Made by a program: the position numbers and the translations under genes. The notes under the pieces were generated by a model that searched no databases, was not told the DNA's origin, and worked only from the letters and a program-made list of their open reading frames with translations. Shown one piece after another: positions 14,574 to 21,875 of a stretch of DNA of 21,875 nucleotides. Position 1 is the first letter of the stretch, and each line of letters opens with the position of its first letter. This stretch comes from Acinetobacter sp. UBA3106 (GTDB lineage Bacteria > Pseudomonadota > Gammaproteobacteria > Pseudomonadales > Moraxellaceae): assembly GCA_002365595.1 (NCBI GenBank), contig DFAM01000015.1:39775-61649 (forward strand). Reading direction: 5' to 3'.

Positions 14574-15983
14574 ATGCATACATCAACTACCAGTACAGTA
14601 CCTTTAGAGCCGTGGACGGCCGCACAACTGGCTGAAGCTACTCAAGGTTACTGGTTGAATGAGAACGTGCCTCAAGGCGAAATCAAACGAATTTTGACCG
14701 ATTCACGTTTTGCGGAAAAAGGCGATGCTTTTCTTGCCCTGCAAGGTGAGCGTTTCGATGCGCATGACTTTGTTGCCCAAGTGGCAGGCAATGGCTGTGA
14801 AATCGCGATAGTCAGTCATCCGGTGGATGCAGATATCTGTCAGCTTGTGGTTGCCGATACCCGATTGGCATTGGGGCAGCTTGGGGCTTATCGCCGTGCG
14901 CAAAATTCACAGCTGAAAGTGATTGCCCTGACTGGCAGTAGCGGTAAAACCACCACCAAGGAAATGCTCGGCAGTATTTTGTCGCGTTTAGCTCCAACTT
15001 TGATTACCCGTGGCAACCTGAATAATGATTTGGGTGTGCCGATGATGTTGCTCGAGCTGCGTGCTGAGCACCAATATGCTGTGATGGAACTGGGTGCCAG
15101 TCATCAAGGTGAAATTGATTACACCTCGAATCTGGTGCAACCGCATGTCGCCGGGATTATCAATATTGGTACTGCGCATTTAGGTGAGTTTGGCGGACGC
15201 GATGGCATCTGCCGGGCAAAATCGGAAATTTATCGTCATATTGATAAAGCAGGCACCTCAATTGTTCCTGCAGCAGATGATTTTGCAGATACGATTCGCC
15301 AAGCGGTGCAAACCGAGAAGGTTTTGAGCTTTGGACCAGGCGGCGATGTTTTTGCAACAGACATCGAATTGCAGGCACAATCTTCCCGCTTTACGTTAAA
15401 TACCCCGCAAGGTGTGCGTCAGGTGAATTTACCATTTGCCGGTGAACACAATGTGCAAAATGCCACTGCCGCAACTGCTTTTGCACTGGCTATTGGTGTT
15501 GCGCTGGATGATATTGTGACCGGTCTGGAGCAGGCGAAAGGTGCCAAAGGTCGCTTGAATTTTATTCAGGCAAAAAACCATTTATTTATTGATGATACTT
15601 ACAATGCCAATCCGACCTCCATGCGCGCTGCAGCCGAAGTGCTGGCGCAGCAGGAAGGCATCAAAGTGATGGTGATTGGTGATATTGGCGAATTAGGCGC
15701 AAGTGCTGCACAGCAACACTATATGCTGGGTCGTGATCTGGTTTCAGTACCAGGTGTTCACTTTGTCGTTGCCGTGGGTGAATTCGCTCCCGCCACCCAA
15801 GAAGGCGCGCGCAGTACCCAGTATGGCAAAAAAATGCAGGCCTTCCTGACCCAAGCACAGGCCCTTCCTTTCTTATTTAGTTTAATTGAAACACATCAAC
15901 CTCAATCCATGAGTTTCCTGTTTAAAGGTTCTCGTTATACCCACATGGAAACATTGATGGCTGATTTGATGGAGAAACTTTAA
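14574..15983 (+). CDS. murF: UDP-MurNAc-tripeptide:D-Ala-D-Ala ligase MurF
   Basis: This 469-residue cytoplasmic Mur ligase completes UDP-MurNAc-pentapeptide by adding D-Ala-D-Ala. The ATP loop is GSSGKTT (121-127), followed by the MurF-typical RGNLNNDLGVP (146-156), ELGASHQGEIDY, and the C-terminal DDTYNANPTSM block. AGGA (14563-14566) provides a ribosome site 7 nt before the ATG and overlaps the murE TAG stop. Its TAA overlaps the ATG of mraY by one base (TAATG), so the two are probably coupled. The order murE-murF-mraY is the classical dcw order. Confidence 0.97.
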   Translation: MHTSTTSTVPLEPWTAAQLAEATQGYWLNENVPQGEIKRILTDSRFAEKGDAFLALQGERFDAHDFVAQVAGNGCEIAIVSHPVDADICQLVVADTRLALGQLGAYRRAQNSQLKVIALTGSSGKTTTKEMLGSILSRLAPTLITRGNLNNDLGVPMMLLELRAEHQYAVMELGASHQGEIDYTSNLVQPHVAGIINIGTAHLGEFGGRDGICRAKSEIYRHIDKAGTSIVPAADDFADTIRQAVQTEKVLSFGPGGDVFATDIELQAQSSRFTLNTPQGVRQVNLPFAGEHNVQNATAATAFALAIGVALDDIVTGLEQAKGAKGRLNFIQAKNHLFIDDTYNANPTSMRAAAEVLAQQEGIKVMVIGDIGELGASAAQQHYMLGRDLVSVPGVHFVVAVGEFAPATQEGARSTQYGKKMQAFLTQAQALPFLFSLIETHQPQSMSFLFKGSRYTHMETLMADLMEKL

Positions 15984-17101
15984 TGCTGTTATGGTTATTT
16001 GAACACCTGGCTGGCTACAATAGCTCGTTCGGCGTGATCCGTTATTTAACATTACGTGCGCTGCTCAGTGTCTTAACCGCATTGACCATTGGACTGGTTT
16101 TGGGTCCGGTGATGATCCGTAAGCTGCAAGCCTTAAAATACGGGCAGGCAGTGAGTTCCTTTGCTCCTGAAAATCATGCCAAAAAAATGGGTACCCCAAC
16201 CATGGGCGGGATTCTGGTCTTGCTGTCGATTGGGATATCAACCTTGCTTTGGGCAGATTTATCCAATCCCTATGTCTGGATTGTAATGGGCGTAATGGTG
16301 ATTTTTGGTGCTGTCGGCTGGGCGGATGACTGGATCAAGGTACGTTATAAAGACAATGCCGGTCTGCCTGCACGGAAAAAATTCTTTTGGACTTCAGTAG
16401 CTTCTTTGGGTGCCGGTATCGCACTGTATGTGATTGCGACCCAGCAGGCCAATCCTGTACATACAGCCAATATGCTGGATTTGCTGCTTCCGTTCTTTAA
16501 AAATTTCTCCATTCCATTATCTGCTATTCCTTTAGGGATTGGTTTTATTGTCTTTACCTATCTGGTCATTAACGGTGCATCTAATGCGGTGAACCTGACC
16601 GATGGTCTGGATGGTTTGGCGATTATGCCGATCGTACTGGTAGCTGCAGGTTTAGGCGTATTTGCTTATCTGGCTGGTGATATCCGTTTTGCAAACTACC
16701 TGCATATTCCTTATGTAAAATATTCTTCTGAACTGGTGGTGATCTGTGCGGCGATGATTGGTGCCGGCTTAGCTTTCCTTTGGTATAACGCCCATCCTGC
16801 CCAAGTGTTTATGGGGGATGTCGGAGCCTTATCTTTAGGTGCTATGCTCGGTACGATTGCAGTTATGGTTCGTCAGGAAATCGTATTTGCGATTATGGGC
16901 GGGGTCTTTGTGGTTGAAGCCATTTCTGTATTCCTGCAAATCGGTTCACTACGGATGCGCAATAAGCGTGTATTCCTAATGGCGCCGTTGCATCATCATT
17001 ATGAGAAAAAAGGCTGGCGTGAAACCCAGGTCGTGATCCGTTTCTGGATTATTACGATTATGCTGGTGGTATTGGGTTTAATGACCTTAAAATTACGTTA
17101 A
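15983..17101 (+). CDS. mraY: Phospho-MurNAc-pentapeptide transferase MraY
   Basis: This 372-residue polytopic inner-membrane enzyme (about ten TM helices) transfers phospho-MurNAc-pentapeptide to undecaprenyl phosphate, making lipid I. Catalytic motifs seen are D115-D116 (WADDWIKV), NAVNLTDGLDGLA (201-213) and VFMGDVGAL (275-283, D279), with the HHHYEKKGW loop at 337-345. PENHAKKMGTPTMGG (62-76) is the usual early cytoplasmic block. The ATG overlaps the murF stop. It is the last gene of the operon: a strong terminator begins 13 nt after its stop, in place of the murD gene that usually follows. Confidence 0.97.
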   Translation: MLLWLFEHLAGYNSSFGVIRYLTLRALLSVLTALTIGLVLGPVMIRKLQALKYGQAVSSFAPENHAKKMGTPTMGGILVLLSIGISTLLWADLSNPYVWIVMGVMVIFGAVGWADDWIKVRYKDNAGLPARKKFFWTSVASLGAGIALYVIATQQANPVHTANMLDLLLPFFKNFSIPLSAIPLGIGFIVFTYLVINGASNAVNLTDGLDGLAIMPIVLVAAGLGVFAYLAGDIRFANYLHIPYVKYSSELVVICAAMIGAGLAFLWYNAHPAQVFMGDVGALSLGAMLGTIAVMVRQEIVFAIMGGVFVVEAISVFLQIGSLRMRNKRVFLMAPLHHHYEKKGWRETQVVIRFWIITIMLVVLGLMTLKLR

Positions 17102-17113
17102 GCAAATCTTTGT

Positions 17114-17153
17114 AAAAGAGCCGGCATTTGCTCCCACATTTGCCGGCTCTTTT
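17114..17153 (+). terminator. Strong terminator after mraY
   Basis: Thirteen-base arms, AAAAGAGCCGGCA (17114-17126) and TGCCGGCTCTTTT (17141-17153), pair perfectly around a 14-nt loop and end in a T run. It closes the rsmH-mraY operon. Confidence 0.93.
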
Positions 17154-17182
17154 TATTGCACTTTTAGGTTCTGGAGAAAAGA

Positions 17183-17998
17183 ATGAATCTGCTGATGTGT
17201 CCTGTATGTCGTGAGGCATTGCACCTGAACGAGAAAACCTGGCGCTGTGCAAATCAGCATAGTTATGATGTGGCCAAGCAGGGCTATGTCAATCTGCATG
17301 TGGTACAACACAAGCATAGTAAACAACCGGGTGATACGCCTGAATCGGTACAAGCCCGTCGCGCATTTTTAAGTGCCGGTTTTTATGCACCTTTACAGCA
17401 GGCCGTGGTCAAAAAAATTCGTGAATTACGCATTGAAAATCTGCTCGATATTGGATGTGGGGAAGGTTATTACACCGATGCCATGCAGGCTGAAGTATTG
17501 CAATGTATTGGCGTGGATATTGCTAAAAATGCAGTTCAGGTGGCAGCAAAACTCAATAAAAACGTCACTTGGGTAGTGGGGACGGGAGCGACCTTGCCTG
17601 TACTAGATCATTCTATTAATTTATGCACCAGTTTGTTTAGTCCGATTCCTAAAGATGAAATTTTACGGGTGTTAAAGCCAGAAGCTTATTTTATGGTGGT
17701 GACTCCCGCACCGGAACATCTTTATGCCATGCGTGAAGCACTTTTTGAGGAGGTGAATCCGCATGAACCACATAAGTTTGTGACACAATTGGAAGATGTT
17801 TTTGAGCTGGTGGAGGAAAGTGTGGTGGATGCTCCATTTACCTTATCACAAGCGGATTTAAAAAATCTGATTGCCATGACCCCTTATGCTTATAAAGCCA
17901 AGCCAGAGCGACGTCAGGCATTAGAACAACTCGAACAATTCGAGTTAAAAGCACAGTTCCAGATTTATTTATTTAAAAAGAAAGCTTCAAAGAAATAA
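17183..17998 (+). CDS. rlmA: 23S rRNA (guanine(745)-N1)-methyltransferase RlmA
   Basis: This 271-residue protein has an N-terminal zinc finger with C6, C9, C22 and H26 (MCPVC ... CANQH) and SYDVAKQGYVNL, the RlmA/TlrB family opening. The SAM-binding motif is LDIGCGEG (88-95), with a second acidic strand IGVDIAKNAV. FSPIPKDEILRVLKP and the VVTPAPEHLYAMRE block follow. Length is close to the E. coli enzyme. The role is methylation of G745 in helix 35 of 23S rRNA; a G748-specific relative is the alternative, but that form is mainly Gram-positive. GGAG (17173-17176) lies 6 nt before the ATG. The gene starts only about 30 nt after the mraY terminator, so its promoter must lie within or before that hairpin, or it depends on readthrough. 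Confidence 0.92.
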   Translation: MNLLMCPVCREALHLNEKTWRCANQHSYDVAKQGYVNLHVVQHKHSKQPGDTPESVQARRAFLSAGFYAPLQQAVVKKIRELRIENLLDIGCGEGYYTDAMQAEVLQCIGVDIAKNAVQVAAKLNKNVTWVVGTGATLPVLDHSINLCTSLFSPIPKDEILRVLKPEAYFMVVTPAPEHLYAMREALFEEVNPHEPHKFVTQLEDVFELVEESVVDAPFTLSQADLKNLIAMTPYAYKAKPERRQALEQLEQFELKAQFQIYLFKKKASKK

Positions 17999-18005
17999 AT
18001 GCATT

Positions 18006-18031
18006 AAAAAGCCCTCAGTTGAGGGCTTTTT
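18006..18031. terminator. Bidirectional terminator between rlmA and ponA
   Basis: GCCCTC (18011-18016) pairs with GAGGGC (18021-18026) around an AGTT loop, with five A on one side and five T on the other. It lies between the convergent stops of rlmA and ponA and can serve both. Confidence 0.93.
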
Positions 18032-18037
18032 ATTATG

Positions 18038-20566
18038 CTATTCAAATACATCAATCAGATTATCCAGAGCATCCGGTTTATTATTTTGTTTTTGCATGTC
18101 GGGTGGATTGGCATTATCCGGAACCAGGATTTCTTCTCCAGGTAAATCGTCAAAGTCACGTTCTGGTGCCCGTACTGGCGCCACAGGTGCCGGACGGTAC
18201 AATGGACGGGCCAAAGGCGGTGATGAGCGGTCAGCCGAGACAGATTCGCCTACAGTGATGGTCTGGTTACGATTTGCTGGTGCTTTGGCATTTTTGTCAA
18301 AATGTACCCAGGCTGCCGGAGTGCCTTTTAAGGCATTGCCCATAAAGTTGGTCCAGATTGGCAATGCGGCAACCCCCCCATATTCACGACGACCCAATGT
18401 AGTCGGTTGGTCAAAACCGACCCAGGCTACAGTCACCAGTTTGCCATTAAAGCCGGCAAACCAGGCATCTTTAGCATCATTGGTGGTACCTGTTTTACCG
18501 CCAATATCATCACGACCAATTCTGAGTGCGGCGCGTCCGGTACCATGCTGGATCACATCACGCAGAATATTGGCCATGTCATAGGCAGAGCTTGATTTTA
18601 AGACACGCTGTGCTTGACGGTACTGGCTTTTGGCTTCATCCAGTTCGAGTTTAGCCAGTTCCTTTTCTTCTCGCAGCGTTTGATTGGTGACGTGAATCAC
18701 TTCATCATCGGGTGTCAGCGGCTCTGCAGATTCAATTTCTTCATCATTTTGGTTGATGCAGGAAATACACGCATAATCCGGATTGCTTTGATAAATCACT
18801 TTGCCATAAGCATCTTCAATACGGTCGATAAAATGCGGCTGAATACGGTAACCACCATTGGCAAATGTGGCATAGCCTGTGGCCATTTGAATCGGAAGAA
18901 CTTGGGGTGTACCTAAGGCAATAGTGTAATTTCGCGGGATCTGATTTTCATGTAAACCAAAATCCATTAATAACTGTCGGGTACGCTCAATGCCCACGGT
19001 TTGTAGCAGGCGAACCGACACTGTATTGCGGGATAAATACAGGGCGCGACGTAAGGGAATCATGCCAAGATAACGGCCATCTGAGTTTTTCGGTGACCAT
19101 TTTCCAATCGTGATCGGACTGTCATTAACCATACTATATGGGGTCATGCCACGCTCAAGCGCCAACGCATAAACAAAGGGCTTGATGGTAGAACCTGGCT
19201 GACGCCAACCTTGCAAGGCACGGTTGAATTTGGACTGATAAAAATTATAGCCACCGACAATGGCTTCAATTGCGCCATTGTTGGGGTTTAATGCAATAAG
19301 CTGGCCTTGTGCTTTAGGAATTTGTACCAGCGCCCAAGAGGTTTTATTCTCATTCGGACGTAATCGAATAATATCGTTTACTTTAACAATTTGTGAAGCT
19401 GTACGCGGAGCAGGGCCAACGCTATTGGCATTTCTATAGGGAGATGCCCAAGACATGCCTGACCATGGAACAGTCACGCTAGAACCATCTTGCATCAAGG
19501 CTTCAAAAGAATTTTTATCGACTTTAGTTACTTTAGCGGGATAGGTATTGGCATAGGCCATGAATTCAGAAAGCGGTTTGTTATGAGCTTCAGCGCCTCT
19601 CCAGCCATGTCGGCGGTCATAGGCTTCCAGACCTTCCTGTACAGACTGTTCTGCGAAAGCCTGACGCTGGCTATTAATCGTGGTATAGACTTTATAACCA
19701 GAATCAATTGCTTGTTCACCAAACTTTTCTACCAATTCTGAACGTACCATTTCACCGACATAGGGGTATTTATTATTGATGCCACGGTCTGGCATATCGA
19801 GATTAACCGGTTCGGCAATGGCTTGTTTATACTGGGTTTGATTGATATAACCTAACTGCAACATGCGGCCAAGAATCCAGTTACGGCGTTCTAGGGCGCG
19901 GGTAGGATTAACTACAGGATTGTATTTTGATGGTGCTTTAGGTAGACCGGAAATCATCGCCATTTGGGCAATACTGAGCTGATCCAGATTTTTGTTGTAG
20001 TAAATTTTTGCAGCTGCAGCAATACCATAGGCATTTTTACCCAAGAAAATTTTATTCACATAGAGGGTGAGAATTTCTTCTTTGGTCAGGTTCTGCTCAA
20101 TTTTACGTGCCAGGAAAATTTCTGTCAGTTTGCGTTTTAGGGTGCGTTCAGGGGTCAAATAATAGTTTTTTGCCACCTGCATGGTAATGGTAGAACCACC
20201 GGTTTGTACATTGGAACCGGTAATGGTTTCACTGACCGCACGTCCTAAACCTTTGAAACTAATACCGCTATGTTCAAAGAAGGATGAGTCTTCTGCAGCA
20301 AGAAAAGCTGAAATAAAGGGTTTTGGAATCTGTTTGTATTCCACAGGAACGGATAATTTTCCGCCATACTCAGCAATAAGCTCATTATCAGCACTATATA
20401 CTTGTAATGGTTTTAATAACGGCGCCTTTTTTAAGGTGGTCATTTTAGGTAAGGATGGGGCAATATAGAGATACATGCCATAAAATCCCATCGGAATTGA
20501 GACCAAAACTATAATTATGATCAAAAAAAATGGATGAACATGGCCCGAACGTGATAGCTTTTTCAT
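18038..20566 (-). CDS. ponA: Penicillin-binding protein 1A (bifunctional glycosyltransferase/transpeptidase)
   Basis: This 842-residue class A PBP (also mrcA) has a short cytoplasmic N-terminus, one TM anchor (about 12-34), a GT51 domain with catalytic E92 in AAEDSSFFEHSG, GGSTITMQVAKN (123-134), RKLTEIFLARKIE and KEEILTLYVNKIFLG. An OB-like insert (about 320-425) precedes the transpeptidase domain with S459-T-I-K462, S512-R-N514 and K691-T-G-T694. A Cys pair, C600/C603, and an acidic, charged segment (about 605-655) sit inside the transpeptidase domain. It polymerises and crosslinks peptidoglycan during elongation. The C-terminal tail is proline-rich and disordered-looking. The gene diverges from pilM, a common gammaproteobacterial arrangement. 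No strong ribosome site is seen before the ATG. Confidence 0.97.
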   Translation of the reverse strand: MKKLSRSGHVHPFFLIIIIVLVSIPMGFYGMYLYIAPSLPKMTTLKKAPLLKPLQVYSADNELIAEYGGKLSVPVEYKQIPKPFISAFLAAEDSSFFEHSGISFKGLGRAVSETITGSNVQTGGSTITMQVAKNYYLTPERTLKRKLTEIFLARKIEQNLTKEEILTLYVNKIFLGKNAYGIAAAAKIYYNKNLDQLSIAQMAMISGLPKAPSKYNPVVNPTRALERRNWILGRMLQLGYINQTQYKQAIAEPVNLDMPDRGINNKYPYVGEMVRSELVEKFGEQAIDSGYKVYTTINSQRQAFAEQSVQEGLEAYDRRHGWRGAEAHNKPLSEFMAYANTYPAKVTKVDKNSFEALMQDGSSVTVPWSGMSWASPYRNANSVGPAPRTASQIVKVNDIIRLRPNENKTSWALVQIPKAQGQLIALNPNNGAIEAIVGGYNFYQSKFNRALQGWRQPGSTIKPFVYALALERGMTPYSMVNDSPITIGKWSPKNSDGRYLGMIPLRRALYLSRNTVSVRLLQTVGIERTRQLLMDFGLHENQIPRNYTIALGTPQVLPIQMATGYATFANGGYRIQPHFIDRIEDAYGKVIYQSNPDYACISCINQNDEEIESAEPLTPDDEVIHVTNQTLREEKELAKLELDEAKSQYRQAQRVLKSSSAYDMANILRDVIQHGTGRAALRIGRDDIGGKTGTTNDAKDAWFAGFNGKLVTVAWVGFDQPTTLGRREYGGVAALPIWTNFMGNALKGTPAAWVHFDKNAKAPANRNQTITVGESVSADRSSPPLARPLYRPAPVAPVRAPERDFDDLPGEEILVPDNANPPDMQKQNNKPDALDNLIDVFE

Positions 20567-20612
20567 AACAAGTAAGTTTTAATAAGAGCTAATGGCAAAC
20601 TAATTGGCGGTC

Positions 20613-20665
20613 AGTATAGCCTTTACCCATACAGATTGTTAGATGAGTTATTGTATCTGTATAAA
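20613..20665. promoter_or_regulatory. Divergent ponA/pilM promoter region
   Basis: Plus strand: TTGTTA (20636-20641) and TATAAA (20660-20665), 18 nt apart, form a candidate pilM promoter. Minus strand: TATACT (complement of 20613-20618) is a -10 candidate for ponA; its -35 at 17 nt would be TAACAA, the complement of the pilM -35, which is a poor match. The two promoters probably overlap. Confidence 0.45.
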
Positions 20666-20731
20666 ATTATAGACCAACACTGATTAGTAGGTTACTTTTA
20701 TTGGGGATAAAAAAATAATAGGAATTATATT

Positions 20732-21793
20732 GTGCTCAGGTTATATCGTAAGCCAAATAAGGGGTTAGTAGGAGTAGATATTAGTTCTACTTCTGTTAAA
20801 TTATTAGAACTTTCTGTTAAGAGCGGTAATAGGTATTGGGTTGAAAGCTATGCGCTGGTTCCTCTACCTGAAGGCAGTGTTGTCGAAAAAAATATTCTAA
20901 ATCCAGAAGCAGTGGGTGATGCGCTAGAGCGAGCGCTCAATCTCGCTAATACTCAATCTACAGCTGCAGCCCTTGCAATCCCAACTTCACTGGTCATTAC
21001 CAAAACCATTGAAATGGATGCAGATATGACAGACGACGAACGTGAAGTTCAAATCCGTATGGATGCTGAGCAATATATTCCGTTTCCTCTGGACGAAGCC
21101 AGTCTAGATTTTGAGGTATTGCCGGATCGTTTAGCCAATCCGAATCGGGTGAATGTGCTTTTGGTGGCAACCCGTCTTGAAAATGTAGAAGCGCGTGCCG
21201 AAGTACTTGAGCTAGCTAATCTCACACCAAAAACGGCAGATGTTGAAAGTTTTGCTATCGAAAATGCGTATCAAGTATTTTCCGACACTTTACCTATGGG
21301 GGTAAATACGGTCGGGATTTTAGATATTGGTCATACCATGACGACCTTATCAGTCATGCAAAATAATAAAGTGATTTATACGCGCGAGCAGGTGTTTGGC
21401 GGTAAACAGCTGACTCAGGAAATTCAAAATCGTTATGGTCTGTCTTTTGAAGAAGCGGGCCGTGCCAAGAAAAGCCGTTCCTTGCCAGATGACTATGATG
21501 TTGAAGTTTTAGAACCCTTCCTAGAAGCGGTGGTTCAGCAGGCGGCAAGATCATTGCAGTTCTTCTTCTCATCTTCACAATTTAATGAGATTGACCATAT
21601 TTTATTGGCTGGGGGGAATGCCAACATTCCAGGACTGGCGAAATTACTACAACAAAAATTGGGTTATCGCGTGACGATTGCCAACCCATTTTTACAAATG
21701 GGGTTTTCTCCACAAATCGATATTAAAAAAATAGAGAATGATGCTTCTTCGCTCATGGTGGCATGTGGCTTGGCATTGAGGAGTTTTGATTAA
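20732..21793 (+). CDS. pilM: Type IV pilus assembly protein PilM
   Basis: This 353-residue cytoplasmic actin-like ATPase belongs to the pilus alignment complex. It starts MLRLYRKPNKGLVGVDISST from a GTG at 20732, with AGGA at 20720-20723, 8 nt upstream. Actin-fold motifs are phosphate 1 (VGVDISSTSVKLLEL, 13-27), phosphate 2 (GILDIGHT, 195-202) and the adenosine motif (LLAGGNANIPGL, 291-302). Family role: PilM binds the N-terminal tail of PilN and links the inner-membrane PilNO complex to the pilus motor for twitching and DNA uptake. Its TAA overlaps the pilN ATG by one base. The remaining pilOPQ genes should follow beyond the window. Confidence 0.96.
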   Translation: MLRLYRKPNKGLVGVDISSTSVKLLELSVKSGNRYWVESYALVPLPEGSVVEKNILNPEAVGDALERALNLANTQSTAAALAIPTSLVITKTIEMDADMTDDEREVQIRMDAEQYIPFPLDEASLDFEVLPDRLANPNRVNVLLVATRLENVEARAEVLELANLTPKTADVESFAIENAYQVFSDTLPMGVNTVGILDIGHTMTTLSVMQNNKVIYTREQVFGGKQLTQEIQNRYGLSFEEAGRAKKSRSLPDDYDVEVLEPFLEAVVQQAARSLQFFFSSSQFNEIDHILLAGGNANIPGLAKLLQQKLGYRVTIANPFLQMGFSPQIDIKKIENDASSLMVACGLALRSFD

Positions 21794-21875
21794 TGGCAAG
21801 AATTAACTTACTCCCTTGGCGTGATGAGCTAAGAGAGAAACGAAAAAAAGAATTTATAGCAATTTGTATTGGGGC
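21793..21875 (+). CDS. pilN: Type IV pilus assembly protein PilN (partial, N-terminal 27 residues)
   Basis: Only 83 bases are visible before the window ends. The product starts MARINLLPWRDELREKRKK, the conserved cytoplasmic tail (INLLPWR) by which PilN docks into PilM, followed by the start of a hydrophobic segment (FIAICIG), presumably its TM helix. The ATG overlaps the pilM stop by one base (TAATG), implying translational coupling in a pilMNOPQ operon. Confidence 0.95.
   Translation, partial: MARINLLPWRDELREKRKKEFIAICIG

Noticed and set aside
18096..18584. 162-codon plus-strand ORF inside ponA
   Set aside because: It lies opposite the conserved transpeptidase motif KTGT and the proline-rich tail; its translation is compositionally odd and no ribosome site supports it.
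1..21875. CRISPR arrays, insertion sequences, toxin-antitoxin or defence islands
   Set aside because: No spaced direct repeats, transposase motifs, terminal repeats or recognisable defence genes were seen; gene content is core housekeeping throughout.

Overview
The window looks like a chromosomal core segment of an Acinetobacter-type gammaproteobacterium (Moraxellaceae). This rests on the moderate A+T content, protein sequences that read as Acinetobacter orthologues, a division/cell-wall cluster that opens directly with rsmH (no mraZ) and stops after mraY, and ponA divergent from pilM. The assignment is from recognition and gene order only; no database was searched. The window shows no mobile element, CRISPR array, prophage or obvious foreign island. 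It is an ordinary housekeeping region, and I found no convincing undescribed system in it.

Left part (1-4420). The 5' end of metY (sulfur assimilation, minus strand) diverges from ettA (ribosome-associated ABC-F ATPase). Next come a small Sel1-repeat protein (minus), a CzcD-like cation diffusion facilitator (plus) and a two-TM protein with split CxxC pairs (minus).

Translation block (4352-6260, minus strand). gltX is followed by a tRNA-Ala(GGC)-tRNA-Glu(TTC) pair with its own strong promoter and a terminator, so glutamyl-tRNA synthetase sits next to its own substrate tRNA. A small exported protein gene lies upstream, and its terminator abuts the gltX promoter.

Sulfate-binding block (6606-9286). 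Two tandem, closely related periplasmic sulfate/thiosulfate-binding proteins each have their own promoter and terminator. No permease or ATPase genes are nearby. A small membrane-anchored hypothetical gene follows on the minus strand.

Cell wall and division block (9962-17153). rsmH-ftsL-ftsI-murE-murF-mraY form a tight operon with 1-nt overlaps or gaps of 13 nt or less, closed by a strong terminator right after mraY. The products make UDP-MurNAc-pentapeptide (MurE, MurF), transfer it to the lipid carrier (MraY) and crosslink septal peptidoglycan (FtsI with FtsL). murD, ftsW, murG, murC, ddl and ftsQAZ are not in the window.

Right part (17183-21875). rlmA (23S rRNA methyltransferase) converges on ponA (PBP1a) across a bidirectional terminator. 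ponA diverges from pilM-pilN, the start of the type IV pilus alignment operon, which runs off the window.
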